64,000 nt of DNA from Heterohyrax brucei (Eukaryota; Chordata; Mammalia; Hyracoidea; Procaviidae), in assembly GCA_028571685.1 (NCBI GenBank), contig CM053140.1:21309501-21373500 (forward strand), read 5' to 3'. The position numbers and the translations under genes are program-made. Positions 33,597 to 44,525 of this stretch are shown here, piece after piece (position 1 is the first letter of the stretch; every line of letters begins with the position of its first letter). The notes below the pieces were generated by a model. It was given only the letters and a program-made list of their open reading frames with translations, was not told the origin of the DNA and ran no database searches.

Positions 33597-33697
33597 GGGG
33601 AGCCCTGGTGGCCAAGTGGTCAAGAGCTCAGGCCACCAACCAAAAAAGTTACTTTGAGTTGGAATTGACTTGGTGGCACAGAACAACAATAACAACA
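33597..33697 (+). mobile_element. AfroSINE with large internal deletion
   Basis: Head 'gagccctggtggccaagtgg' joined directly to tail 'gttggaattgacttggtggc', then 'aacaacaataacaac'. Only 100 bp remain. Confidence 0.8.
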
Positions 33698-33849
33698 TGG
33701 TTCCTGTGGGTCAGAAATCGGGAAAGGGTTGAGTTAGGTGTTTCTGGCTTGAGGACTCATCATCCTCGGAGCTTCTTTCCTGCCCAGCAGCAACTCAGTG
33801 CTCTTAAGAGTCATCGGCATGTCACAATTCCAGAGTTCCAAGACTTTCA

Positions 33850-34098
33850 GAGCCCTGGTGGCACATTAGATGGCAATCGGGCTTGGCTACCAACCAAAAG
33901 GTCTGTGGTTTGAACCCACTAACTGCCCTGCAGGAGAAAGCTGTAGCAGTCGGCTTCTGTGAAGATTATAGCCTTGTAAGCCCTGTGGGACAATTCTACT
34001 GTATCCTGTAGGGTCACTGCCCTGCGGGACAATTCTACTGTATCTTGTAGGGTCACTATCAGTTGAGACCCACTCTGTGGCAATGGGTTTGTTTTGGA
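33850..34098 (+). mobile_element. AfroSINE, long subtype with 39-bp tandem duplication
   Basis: 'agagccctggtggcacatta' to 'ctgtggcaatgggtttgttt'. Within it 33981-34019 is repeated as 34020-34058 with three differences. Confidence 0.85.
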
Positions 34099-34321
34099 AG
34101 ACTGCAGCAATCTTCTACCAACTTGGTTTGTAGATAAGGAAACGGGTTCCCAGAAGTTCAGATAAGAGCTGTGCAAATTTGGCCAAGTTTCTTAACTGTG
34201 CTAAGCTTTCATATTCAAAATACAGTGGCAGTGGCCTGTGCTCATTGTGTTGTGATGATGAAGAAGTAGACACCCTGAAGCCTGCCCCTGGACAGATGCC
34301 CAACACCAGTAGCTCATTGAA

Positions 34322-36690
34322 GAGAGGAACACAACAGGAGGCCTCACACTACCCGACTTTAGAACCTACTATACTGCCATGGTAGTCAAAACGGCATGGT
34401 ACTAGCACAAAGACAGATATATAGACCAATGGAACAGAACAGAGAATTCTGAAATACCACCATCATCGTATGAACAACTGATATTCGACAAAGGCCCAAA
34501 GTTTGTAAACTGGGCTAACAACAGTCTCTTTAACAAATAGTATTGCAAAACTTGATATCCATCTGTAAAAAACTGAAACAAGACTCATATCTCATACTTC
34601 ATGCAAAAACTAACTCAAAATGGGTCAAAGACCTAAATATCAAACCTGAAATGATACAGATTATGAAAGAAATGACAGGGACAACAACAGAACTTTTAAT
34701 ACAAGGCTTAGACTGACTACAAAATCTGATCAATATGCACAAACAACAGAAAACAGATAAATGGGAACTACTGGTAATCAAACAATTATGCTCATCCAAA
34801 GACTTAAGACAATTAAAAGACTGCCTACAGAATGGGAAAAAATATTTGGCAACCACATATCAGGTTGACATCTAATTTCCATAATCTACAAGGAACTGCA
34901 AAATATCAACAAGGAAAAGACAAATAACCCAAATAAACAATGTGCCAAGGACATGGAAAGATACTTAACCAAAGAAGACATTCAGGTAGCAAAAAGACAC
35001 ATGAAGAAATGCTCACAGTCATTAGCTATTAAAGAAATACAGATCAAAACTACAATGAGATACCATCTCACCCAAATGAGGTTGGCAATAGTCCAAAAGA
35101 CACAACACAACAAATGCTGGAGAGACTGTGGAGAAACTGAAACTCTTCTACACTGCTGGTGGGAATACAAAATAGCACAACCTCCTTGGAAAGCAATTTG
35201 ACACTTCCTTAAAAAGCTAGAAATAGGACTAACATATGGTCCAGCAATCCCATTGTTTGCAATATATCCTACAGAAGTAAAGGCTGTCACGCGTACAGAT
35301 ACAAACACATGGATGTGTGTTGCAGCATAGTCCATAATGGCAAAAAGACAGAATCAAGGTAAATGCCCATTAACAGATGAATGAATAAACAAACTATGGT
35401 ATATACACACAGTGAAACACTATGTAGTATGAAGAACAATGATGATTTTAGGAAGTATCTCACAACCTGGTATCAACTAGAAGACCTTACGCTGTGTGAA
35501 ATCAGTCAGCTGCAAAAGGATAAATATTGTATGAGACCACTATTATAAGGACTTAAAAAAGGACTTAAGAATGAAGAAGAGACTCTTTGATGGCTACAAA
35601 GTGTGCATGGGGGTGTTGTTCACAGATCAGATACCCACCAACCCACTGCCATCAAGTCAGGTGCGACTCATAGCTACTCTAGAGGTCAGAGTAGAACTAC
35701 CGTATAGAGTTTCCAAGGAGTGCCTGGAGGATTTGAACTGCTGACCTTTCATGTAGCAGATGTAGCCCTATGCCACCATGGTTTCCATAGATTAGATAGC
35801 CGACAGGAATTTGGTTACGAGAAGGATGTGACAGCACTCAGTAGAAGGCCGGTCAGCGTAACTGGACTGCACCATTAACTAAAAAGTTTTCTAAATTCAA
35901 CTCAACATTTCAAAGGATACAGCAGCAGGGACAGAGGTCTGTGAACTGTGTTTTCAGGGTACACTGAGGTCAACTGGCACAATTAGCGTTTTGCTAAGAG
36001 AGTCTTCTGCACCCCATATTGGTGAGTGGCATCTGGGGTCTTAAAAGCCAGCAAGCTGCCATCTGAGGAACATCAACTGGTCCTAATCTACCTGGAACAT
36101 CAAAGACAGGAGGAACAATGAGCCCAGGAGACAGAAGGATTCAAATGAATGGGAGACTACATCAGCATGAGACCAGAAGAACCAAATGGTACCTGGCCAC
36201 CACCAAAGACAGCCTTGATATGGGACACAATGTGGAGTTCCTGATGTAGCACAAGAAAAAAGGGTATGCAGATCCAGAACTCTACTAAAAGACCAGAACT
36301 GATGGTCTGACAACCTGGAGGGCCCCTGGGAACATGGCTTCTAGCCTTACTGTTGCTCCAGACCTGAAACCAGTTTGGAGGTCAACACTTCATACTAAGA
36401 ATGGACTGGATTTGGGGACACGGTGTTAGCATGTGGTGCATGTACTTTATGGTTTTATACATTTACAGAGGGCTGTCTCACTGGTTCCTTTCTAGAGTGG
36501 AGAGGCGAGGACCAAGAGGAGGGGACAGGTGTGTGCTGAGAGGATACTAGAAGTAAAGAGTAAGAAGGAGGAGTGTGTTGTCACAGGGTGGGGAGAGAAG
36601 ATAGAGTTGTAGTGAGGCAGGTATGCAAAATTGACTTGGATTATATACTTGCACTTCATCATACTAAAAAAAGTTTAAAAAAGTCAACAA
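34322..36690 (+). mobile_element. 5'-truncated L1, plus orientation
   Basis: It starts within the ORF2 C-terminal region (compare 34330-34390 with 52170-52230 of the near full-length L1) and runs through the 3' UTR to an A-rich end at 36665-36690. It lies in ADGRE3 intron 1, antisense to the gene. A minus-strand AfroSINE is inserted at about 35636-35795. Confidence 0.88.
35636..35795 (-). mobile_element. AfroSINE nested in L1
   Basis: 'ccaacccactgccatcaagt' to 'ccaccatggtttcc' inside the truncated L1. Confidence 0.83.
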
Positions 36691-36694
36691 ACAA

Positions 36695-36800
36695 AAACAA
36701 TTGTGGGTATGGCACTAGACTGGGCAGTGTTTTGATCTGTTGTGCCTAGGGTCGCTATGAGTTGGAAACAACTGGACAGCACCTAACAACAGCACAGCCA
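36695..36800 (+). mobile_element. RTE 3' tail
   Basis: 'gggtatggcactagactggg' to 'gacagcacctaacaacagc', matching the end of 32130-32410. It directly follows the A-rich end of an L1. Confidence 0.7.
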
Positions 36801-36809
36801 GGACTGACA

Positions 36810-36985
36810 TCCTGCCTTTGCGACTAAGTAACTGTGACTTTGAGTAAATCATACCGTCTCTCTGTGATGCCATTTCTCATCTGTAATACGGAGATATGGT
36901 GCAAAAACGAACAGAAGACACTTTGTGTGAGGCCAGGTACAAAGTAGGTATTTGATAAATGCAAGCTTTGATTAAAACTGTGCCT
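36810..36985 (+). mobile_element. MIR, diverged
   Basis: 'gtgactttgagtaaatcata' and 'gccatttctcatctgtaata' in MIR order. Confidence 0.55.
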
Positions 36986-37174
36986 GTTGATGCTGTTATG
37001 TAATCTGGAGCCAGAGAGATGGGCAGACTTTCAGAGTTGGGGTTCTCCGTTTGGGAGTCACCTGCACAGAGTGGATGGTTGGAGCCATGGGGTTTTGAGA
37101 TTTCTCTAAGGAGAGGATGTAGAAAATCAGAAGACCCTCTGACAGAGTTGTGTGAGAGGAGTGTCGTAGTATAG

Positions 37175-37845
37175 ATCCAGATTCAGGCAGCTCCGCCGTT
37201 TACTAGCTGTTTGACCTCTGTGTGCTCCAGTTACCCTCATATGTAAGACGGGGATAATAATAGAGTCATGGATTGAATTGTGTCCCCCTTAAAATGTGTG
37301 TAGCCGTGTGGCTGGGCCATGATTCCCAGTATCTTGTGACTGTCCTCGATTTTGTGGTTTTCCTAACTGTATGTTAAAGGATTAGGGTGGGACTGTAAAT
37401 CCCTTCATAGGATCACCTCCCTGCTCCACTGTAAAGGGAGTTTCCCTGGAGTACGGCTTGCCCCACCCTTAATCCTTTCATCCTACAAGAGATAAAAGGA
37501 TAGAGAAGCACACAGAGAATTGGGAACCTCATACCATCAAGAAAGCAGCACCGGGAGAAGAGCGCGTCCTTCAGACCTGAGGTTCTTGCGCCAAGAAGCT
37601 CCCGGGACAAAGACTGATGCAACACCGGACTTTCCTCCTGAGCCGACAAGGGGAAAACCTTCCCCTGGAGTGGACACCCTGAATATGGGCTTGCACCCTA
37701 CCAGACTATGTAAGAATAAACCTTCCTTTGTTAAACCCATCTACCCTGTGATATTTCTGTTAGAGCAGCCCTAGCTGACTAAAACAAATAGTACTCACCT
37801 TATGGGCCTAATAAGTGAATTATTAAATGAGTGTTAATGGAATTG
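37175..37845 (+). mobile_element. MIR split by an LTR
   Basis: 37175-37263 ('tttactagctgtttgacctc', 'gacggggataataatag') continues at 37792-37845 ('actcaccttatgggcct'). The LTR at 37264-37786 interrupts it. Confidence 0.78.
37264..37786 (+). mobile_element. MaLR/ERVL-type solo LTR inserted in a MIR
   Basis: A 523-bp LTR with perfect duplication AATAG (37259-37263 and 37787-37791). The first base of the LTR has changed (TG to AG). It is about the same length and closely similar to the copy at 15570. It divides a MIR element. Confidence 0.88.
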
Positions 37846-37847
37846 CT

Positions 37848-38045
37848 GAGTAGTATAAATAGTTAATGTGACTGGCTGCTAGCTGAAATGTTAGTAGCTC
37901 GACTCCACCCAAAGGCACCTTAAAAGAAAGACCTTGCTATCTCCTTCCAAAAATTCAGCCACTGAAAACCTACAGAGTTGAGTTCTGCTCTGACACAGAT
38001 GGAGTCACTATGAGTCAGATTCAACTGGGCAGCAGTTGGTCAATA
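37848..38045 (+). mobile_element. AfroSINE, long diverged subtype
   Basis: 'gctgagtagtataaatagtt' with the middle block 'gaccttgctatctccttcca' and tail 'cagattcaactgggcagcag'. Confidence 0.68.
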
Positions 38046-38060
38046 CATGTAAGGTGCATG

Positions 38061-38222
38061 AAAACCAAACCTACTGCTGGCAAGTTGATTCCAACTCATA
38101 GTGACCCTACAGGGCAGAGGAGAACTGCCCTATAGAGTTTCCAAAGAGCACCTGGTGGACTTGAACTGCCAACCTTTTGGTTAGCAGCCATAGAACTTAG
38201 CCACTACACCACCGGGGTTTCC
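38061..38222 (-). mobile_element. AfroSINE
   Basis: 'aaaccaaacctactgctggc' to 'caccaccggggtttcc'; about 400 bp from ADGRE3 exon 1, on the intron side. Confidence 0.87.
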
Positions 38223-38616
38223 ATACGGAGCATAGTGATGATAAAAAACGTTGATTGTTATTATTGTTAATATTTTTGTTGTACAGAAAGGCAAGAGGAG
38301 GAGGAATAGGCAAGGGTGTAGAGAAGAAAACTGGGCAGTGTTAGGTCACAGAAGTTATGAAGGAGTGGATGTCAACTAGAACAACAACAAAAAATCTCTG
38401 AAGAGGGAGGTAAACAACCCATTTTCCAACAGGATAATTTCAGAGATGTTTGAGAACATAGTTTCAAGAGGGTGGTAAGGAAGGAAAACCGCAGTCCAAG
38501 GGGCAAAAGAGACAGCATTCACAGCAGAGGAGAGGAAGAGAAAGCCAGTTGTAGAAACATGTAGCTCCAGCTGTGTGTGGTCAGCGGGGCACAGCCACTG
38601 TCGTGGTTGCACGTAC

Positions 38617-38641
38617 CTGCAAGAAGAGAAAGCCCTCGCAT
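38617..38641 (-). CDS. ADGRE3: ADGRE3 exon 1, start codon and first part of signal peptide
   Basis: The minus-strand ATG at 38641-38639 opens the frame MRGLSLLA plus one base of a Gly codon, followed by a good donor (CAG|gtacgt). The single leftover base joins exon 2 to give Gly-Leu-Cys-Leu, the expected hydrophobic core of the signal peptide. The human protein starts in the same way, with the same length and split codon. The exon is too short to appear as an ORF and lies 5.8 kb upstream of exon 2. The 5' UTR continues to higher coordinates; its transcription start cannot be placed from sequence alone. I saw no convincing TATA box near it. Confidence 0.8.
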
Positions 38642-39250
38642 TTCTGCGGTGACGGAACACTCACTGGCCAGCTGTGGAGGCTCCCTGCGGTGCCGGAAGC
38701 CAACCGCTCTTTCCTATCTCAAGGAAGCCTCAAGAGATGTGACATACTTGTCTTAGGTCAGCTGGCTTAGGAAAGTGCTTTCAGAAAAGTAAACTTCTTC
38801 TTTTGTTATCAGATTCATGCTTCTGCTTTTTATTTATTTTTTACTTCTTTGCATTTGTTGGATACAGTGCTACCGAAAAGGGAGCGTTAGAGGAAAGCAG
38901 GCTTTTGAGGAAGTAGAATTCAGTTTCGGGAAAGCTAGTTTTGAGGTGCTGCTGTTTCGGTTCCCCTTGTATTGATAGTCTAGATCGCAAAAGCGAGGTT
39001 CTGTACCCCCAGCCAACAGATGGCAATTACAGCGGTGGTGATGGATTAAATCATTTAGAGAAAGAGGATAGAGTGCAAACAGAGCCAGAACAGAGCCCAT
39101 TTATTTAAAAGTCAGAGAGTGGAGGGACAGCTGACGGAGGAGATAGAGAAACGTGAGACAATCACTGTTGTCCTGGCAGGTGAGGGGAGACAAGACCGAA
39201 TTAAGACTGAAAAATACCAGAGGACAGCGGGGCTGGCATTTTTAGCAAGA
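38642..39250. other. ADGRE3: ADGRE3 upstream flank
   Basis: It holds the 5' UTR and proximal promoter by position. No TATA box, CpG island or unmistakable factor site is visible. Myeloid ADGRE promoters are usually TATA-less; nothing here contradicts that, and nothing proves it. Confidence 0.35.
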
Positions 39251-39260
39251 CCCATCTCAG

Positions 39261-39432
39261 ACGGTGGTGGCAGCGACCTGGCGACAGGGACAGTGGCAGT
39301 GGTGATGATGCTAGTGAAGATGGTGGCGATGGAGGTGACAGCAGGGATGTGAGGGTGCTGATGGAGGTAGCGATGGTGGCGGCGGCGGTGACGGTGATGT
39401 TGAAGGTGTTTGGGAGGGGTGGTGATGTCAGG
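39261..39432. repeat. GRT-rich imperfect trinucleotide region
   Basis: About 170 bp built of GGT, GAT and GGC triplets ('gatggtggcgatggaggtga', 'gtggcggcggcggtgacggt'). It lies about 620 bp upstream of the ADGRE3 start codon. It reads as an open frame on both strands only because of its composition. Confidence 0.8.
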
Positions 39433-39809
39433 AATTTCTTGGGGCGTCTTCTGGGGATGAAGTGATGACGACTGGAGAAGCCAGGATAGATTAAAGAATT
39501 AGGAGGTGGAGAAGAAGACACGACTGGGGTGCAACGGGTGTATGAAGGTGGGCAGAAGAAGGAATGTCTTGGGTGGTGCAGCCTGGTGAAATCAGCTGGC
39601 TCCCAGCATTGTCAAGACCTTCAGTCTTACATGAGGAGTTGTCTGGGCTCCCACTGTCCCACGGCAGCCTGGTAGGTGGGCCCAGCCGCTGTGCAGCAGG
39701 GCTTCGTTTCCTTTCTCTGTGTGGTCCTCTGGGGATAGGCTCACAGTTAGAGGCAGGGATTGATAGGAGAGACAAGTCACGCCACCTAGCGGTCAAGTTA
39801 AGGTGGTGA

Positions 39810-39990
39810 TGAGATTACAGTCTGGCTGTGGAGCCAGAAAGCCTGGGTTCAGATCCCGGCTCTGCCACTTATTAGCTGTGTGACTTCGGGTAAGTTAGTT
39901 AACCTCTCTGTCCCTCATGCATCTGTGAGCTGGGATAACTGCGAGTCTCCTAACTGGTTGTCCTTCCACTAACTGGTTGCTCTTCCACTG
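39810..39990 (+). mobile_element. MIR, well preserved
   Basis: 'gcctgggttcagatcccggc' and 'tctgccacttattagctgtg' are near-consensus MIR. Confidence 0.85.
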
Positions 39991-40039
39991 TTGGGAGAGC
40001 TTTCTGAAAGATCACAGCCTGCCTCACAGTTGAATGGCT

Positions 40040-40420
40040 ATGTTATAGGCCTAATGCAGTTAGCACAGTGCATACAGCTCTTCCTGATTTGGCCAGTCTC
40101 CCCCTCCAGACTCATCTCCCATCCTCTCTTCCCACATTGCCCACCTGCCCTGAGCCACTTTCTGTTCCCTGAACTCTGCACGCTCTTTCCAGCCTCCTGC
40201 TTTGTACATGTGGTACCCCCTGCCTGGAATGCCCTTCCTCCTCTTCTGCTCTGCCCTGGTCACGTCCTTCAAGCAAGCATTCTTTTGTCTATACTTCCTT
40301 GACAAGCCCTGTTCTGCCCCTTCCCTACCCCAAGCTAGAGTTAGGCATTTCCCTCCCCACTGTTTATATTTCTTCACATCTTAAGTGTTATCAAATTTAA
40401 GGCAGACTATTATTATATGT
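40040..40420 (+). mobile_element. L2 3' relic
   Basis: 'ccctgcctggaatgcccttc' and 'cacgtccttcaagcaagcat' in L2 order. Confidence 0.75.
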
Positions 40421-40429
40421 GATCCGACT

Positions 40430-41470
40430 TGACGGCACTTGGCTTGGCTTGGCATTATTATATGTACTACAGTGGGTGGGAGTGGAGACAACTGAACAAT
40501 GACAATACTTTCTTACTCCTTAGAATTTGTATTTTATTCTTACTGAAACAGCTACTGTAGATTTATTTTGAAGTGAATTTTTATCATGTATCACTCTCAC
40601 ATGCAAGAAAGGAAAAGAGAAGTAGAATAAACTGGTCAAGATATTCTTGAGACTCCTTCAATTTCAGAATCTTTTAAATGACTTTAAAACAGAAAGTTAT
40701 TTATCTTTATATTTCTCTACACCAGATGGTCTCAAGATGTGATTCTGGTCCAGTAGTACCCGTGTTACCTGGGAACTTTTTAGAAACAAAGACTCGCAGC
40801 CTCTGCCCCAGACTTGCTGAATCAAATTCTAGGTTGGGGCTCAGCAAACTGGCTTTCAAACAGATAGATCTCCTTCAGAAGACTCTGATGCATGCTCAGA
40901 TTTGACAACTCAGTGCTACACAGTATCATTCTTTGGTCCCTCAAGAGTTAGGTGATGCAACGTTTATTAAAAGCATCCACAAAAGAACAAGAAACTCTTG
41001 ATGGCTCCCTACACTGCTTCCTATGAAACACAAGACAAGACAGCACCAAACAAAAAAAATATAAAGGCCACTGGGCTGGGTCTGGCGCATTTGGTGGGGC
41101 CATGTGCTGCTGCAGATGGTGAGGTGGCCGAGCCCCAGGCTTCTCCCTGTGAGCTCAACAGAAGCTCAAGGGCCATTTGTACAGTGATTTTAATGCAGAA
41201 CTGGAATGCTTCGTTTTGTGTTAAGTAGCACTGTTAACACTTCTGTGAGATGGAGAAGCAGCTTTAGAAAAATGAGAGAACGCAATTTACAGTTTGATAG
41301 TATGATTTCCCCCCTGTTGGTAGCACAATATGTAAGCAATGTTTTTCTGTGGTCCCAAGTCTCACTTGTTTTTTGTATGTTTCAGCTACCATCATAGTTG
41401 AATTGTTTATTATACATTTTATATATGTAAAGAGTATAATAATAGTAGTAATGATAATAATAATAAAACT
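40430..41470. other. Spacer before the MAP9 retrocopy
   Basis: A short RTE/SINE tail-like piece ('gacttgacggcacttggctt') lies at about 40426-40450. The rest, to an AT-rich (taa)n-like stretch at 41436-41466, shows no recognised gene. Any 5' UTR of the retrocopy would lie here. Confidence 0.35.
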
Positions 41471-41475
41471 ACACT

Positions 41476-43306
41476 ATGTCTGATGATGTTTTTAGCACAA
41501 CTTTGGTGTACACAAAGAATCCAAAAGTCACTAAAAGGACTTCTTTCCAGGATGAGCTAATAAAAGCAATTACAGCTCAATCAGCCAGACCCTGGAGCTC
41601 TGAGTACTCAGATGACTTTGACAGTGATGAGATTGTACCTTAGGTGATTTCTCTGATGTGTCAGTAGATGAAAATGCAGTTAAAAGAATGAATGATTTTC
41701 ATATATCAGATGATGATGAAAATGATTTTCCAAAGCTGTCTTTCTTGAAAGCTGAGAAATCAAACAGTGATATATTCAAAGGTGAGCCAGGGTCTTCTGT
41801 CAAAAATGATGAAGAGGTAGCACCTGATGGCTGTGAATACACCGCTCTAAATCCCTTATCCGACCTTCAAGATAAAAATCATGAAATGGAAAAAAAAGAA
41901 AATTCAAGTGGAACTCAAACCCAGAATTCTCCAAGTCAAAAGCGTTTCTTAAGAAAACAGCATCCTCGACGTGGATTCCCACTTTAAACCTTCACCTTGG
42001 CCAAGGAGCATGTTAAAATATATGAGCCCTGGGGAAGAAAAAGACACACAAGGAGAAGAAAAAGAAATCATCCTCGGTGGAGAATTAGACTCTCATTCTT
42101 TACCTTGTTCCCTCCCAAAAGCTGAGAGAAGAACACTCTCTGAGACTTTGATCCCGAGGGCCCATTGTTAACAACTCCATCATCATCATGCTTTAAAGAA
42201 AGCCTTAGAGATTCTTTTTCATCAGGATCTGTAGAAAAAAAGATTCATTACAGATCAGAATGAAGAATTCACTGAAAACTACGATTCCTTGAAATGAAAA
42301 GAATTCACTTTTGATAGACTTTGTTCCTGCTGCACTTGAGAAATCAAAGCAAAGTCTAGAAACGGCTGATGCCTTTGAAGGAGAAAAGGAAAAAAAGCTG
42401 AACTGATGGGTGGCTTGACAGTTGATCCACTACTGTTTAAATCTCAGTGTCTTGATATCCACCAGGGCAACTGAATCTGCAAAGAAAGCAATTAAAGATA
42501 AAAATACAAACAATAAAAGCTCAACAAATTCCAGGGGATCCACTGAATCTGGCCCATTAATGACTTTCACATTTTTAAAGAAAGCTGGTTCTATAAGGAA
42601 AACTGTTGACAGCTACCTCTTCTCACTACCCGGGGACTTTGAAAGTGTTGGACCAAAGCCCTCGCAGAAATAGCATAAAGCCTGACAAAGCAAGTGATAC
42701 AAGGGCAGTTGTGTATCAGGACTGGTTAGAAAAGAACAATGTGTACTTACATATAACACACAGAATTAAAAGAGTTGGAAGCGAAACCTTAAGGATCCAA
42801 AATGAACAGAAAAGGATGGCTAAGAGAGAAGAAGCACTAGCATCATTTGAGGCTTGGAAAAGGCTATAAATGAAAAAGAAGCAAAGAAAACAGCTGCAAA
42901 AAAGAGGCTTCAGGAGAAAAACAAGAAAATGGAAGAAGAAAACGCTGTAAGGAAAGGAGAAGCACCACAAGTTTTTTAAGAATGGAAAGAGAAGACTGAG
43001 TATCTTTAAAAGTAAAAAAAGTATGAAAGCGCAAGGAAGCAGAAAGAAGAGGAAACTGTTGCTGAGAAAAAGATAACTGCAGTTGAAATGGAATTAAAAA
43101 AATGAAGCATTTGCCAAACAAAAAGAGAAAAGGAAGAACTGTAAAGAGCTAAGAAAGAAGATAAAGAGAAGCAAGCTCTTGAGTATGAAAGATGGCTGGA
43201 AAAGAAAGACGAAAGAAAACACAAGAAACATCATTCCTTTCTTGAAAATGAGGCTCTGTCTCCGTGGAGCCCTCCAAGTGGAACTGTGTTCTCAAAAGTG
43301 TTTTAA
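41476..43306 (+). pseudogene. MAP9: MAP9 processed pseudogene (retrocopy)
   Basis: An intronless, broken copy of the microtubule-associated protein 9 (ASAP) coding region, opposite in strand to ADGRE3 and 2.8 kb upstream of it. It starts MSDDVFSTTLVYTKNPKVTK at 41476 and ends SPWSPPSGTVFSKVF with TAA at 43304-43306. Recognisable stretches between include SSEYSDDFDSDEIV, NDFHISDDDEN, HFKPSPWPRSMLK, VYQDWLEKNNVYLH and REEALASFEAWK, then the Lys/Glu-rich C-terminal coiled coil. The first frameshift is near 41640 (cct-tag, after DEIV), the next near 41950, with more frameshifts and stops later. Total 1831 bp against about 1.94 kb for the human coding sequence. The absence of introns implies an mRNA copied by L1. 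No protein product is expected. Confidence 0.93.
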
Positions 43307-43956
43307 TAATTCTAATTCTTCTTGTTATTTATCAAATAGCCATTTTAGCCACAGGTTTAAAACTATTGGTTTAATTATTCATAGCTAGAAGAGTTTTCAG
43401 TCACTGTTGGAAACTTACACTGACAATGAAAAGACACTTAAGACTTTCATTAGTGAAAACGCTTTTTGAACTATAGGTAAATAAACTGCCTCAAATGAAA
43501 AGCTAAGTGTACAACTATCATGTCCCTTGAAATATATAACTTCTTATCGTGTCTTGATAATTCTTACAGTTGAATGATCCGCGATGATTTTCTTTAAGTT
43601 TTACATGTTATTTAACTGTGCTTCATTCCAAGAATAAGAAGGAAAATGTCTTGATGACATAACCATAGAAAATAATTGAATCTGTAAATGTTTGTGCATG
43701 TAAATAGATTCAGGCTTTAAAATGAATACTGGAGAACATGTGTGGATTATTTAAAACATCTTTAACTCAAAGCAGTTGCATTTACACTGTAACAAAAGTT
43801 ATAGTTTTGGTTAGTCGAGGCAGTAGTTCAGTAGAACAATAATCATAGATGGATACTTAGGAATTTTTGCCTTAAATTTTAAAATGAGTATAGTTTATCT
43901 GTTCCAGGCTTAAGTGACAATTATAGGTTCTTTCCAATGAGCCCACCTCTGAAATC
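43307..43956 (+). other. AT-rich sequence, probably 3' UTR of the MAP9 retrocopy
   Basis: About 650 bp of AT-rich, non-repeat-looking sequence directly after the retrocopy stop codon. It has no poly(A) tail before a minus-strand L1 3' end begins at 43957. It is most simply read as copied MAP9 3' UTR; this is inference from position and composition only. Confidence 0.45.
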
Positions 43957-44525
43957 TTTTTTTTTTTTTTTTTTTTTTGTGATTAAGTGAAAGTATACAA
44001 TCCAAATTAATTTTGCATGCTTGCCTATAGGCAGCTCCTCTGCTCTCCTAGGCTAGTGACAGCACACTCCTCCTTTTCATTCTATATTTGTTGTATCCTC
44101 TTAACAATCATTTGTCCCCTTCTTTCCACCCTCTTCTCTCCCTATAAATGCATAGAACCAAAAGTACACACACCATATGGTCACATTGTTTCCCTGAGTC
44201 CAGTCCATTTTTGTCCAAAAAGTTGACCTCAGTAGTGTTTTCTTGATAGGGGGGAAGCAGGTCTAGGGGCCATGCTCCCAGGGGATACCCTGGCTGTTAG
44301 ACCATCAGTCGTGGTCTTTTCGTAAAGTTCTTGAGCTGTGCCCCTCTTTTTCTCATGTTGCCACAGAGACTCAACACTGTGTGCCCCATCATAGCTGTCT
44401 TTGGTGGTGGCCAGGCACCATCTGGTTCTTCTGGTCACAAGTTGATACAGTCTCCCATTCACATGGGTCCTTCTGTCTGCTGAGCTCTTTTTTCCTCATG
44501 TTTTTGTTGTTCTGTGACATTTGTC
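43957..44525 (-). mobile_element. L1 3' end, minus orientation
   Basis: It starts with 22 T residues (the reversed poly(A) tail), then 'gtgattaagtgaaagtata', which is the reverse complement of the L1 3' terminus at 54290-54330. It continues through about 550 bp of 3' UTR. It sits just downstream of the MAP9 retrocopy. Confidence 0.87.

Larger units (their letters stand above)
1370..38641 (-). other. ADGRE3: ADGRE3 (EMR3) gene, extracellular half, nine coding exons
   Basis: Group VIII adhesion GPCR of myeloid cells. The nine exons (38617-38641, 32785-32841, 30552-30680, 24260-24415, 16428-16471, 13066-13246, 12026-12145, 3026-3210, 1370-1537) total 1065 coding bases. All internal borders are GT/AG and the phases match at every junction, giving 355 codons without a stop. 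Domain order: signal peptide (about 1-20), EGF1 (about 28-70), calcium-binding EGF2 (71-122), short stalk (123-137), GAIN domain with GPS (about 138-355). Two EGF modules followed directly by the stalk fit ADGRE3; ADGRE2 and ADGRE5 normally encode more. The residue pattern also agrees with human ADGRE3 as I know it. ADGRE4, which also has two EGF modules, is the main alternative. The seven-transmembrane exons are expected left of base 1 and are not in the window, so I cannot say whether the whole gene is intact. Confidence 0.88.

Noticed and set aside
39201-39521. 106-codon Ser/Pro/Thr-rich minus-strand frame
   Set aside because: It is produced by the GRT-rich triplet tract; there is no start context or homology.
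42716-43224. Minus-strand Phe/Leu/Ser-rich open frames
   Set aside because: They are the antisense of the Lys/Glu-rich coiled-coil part of the MAP9 retrocopy.
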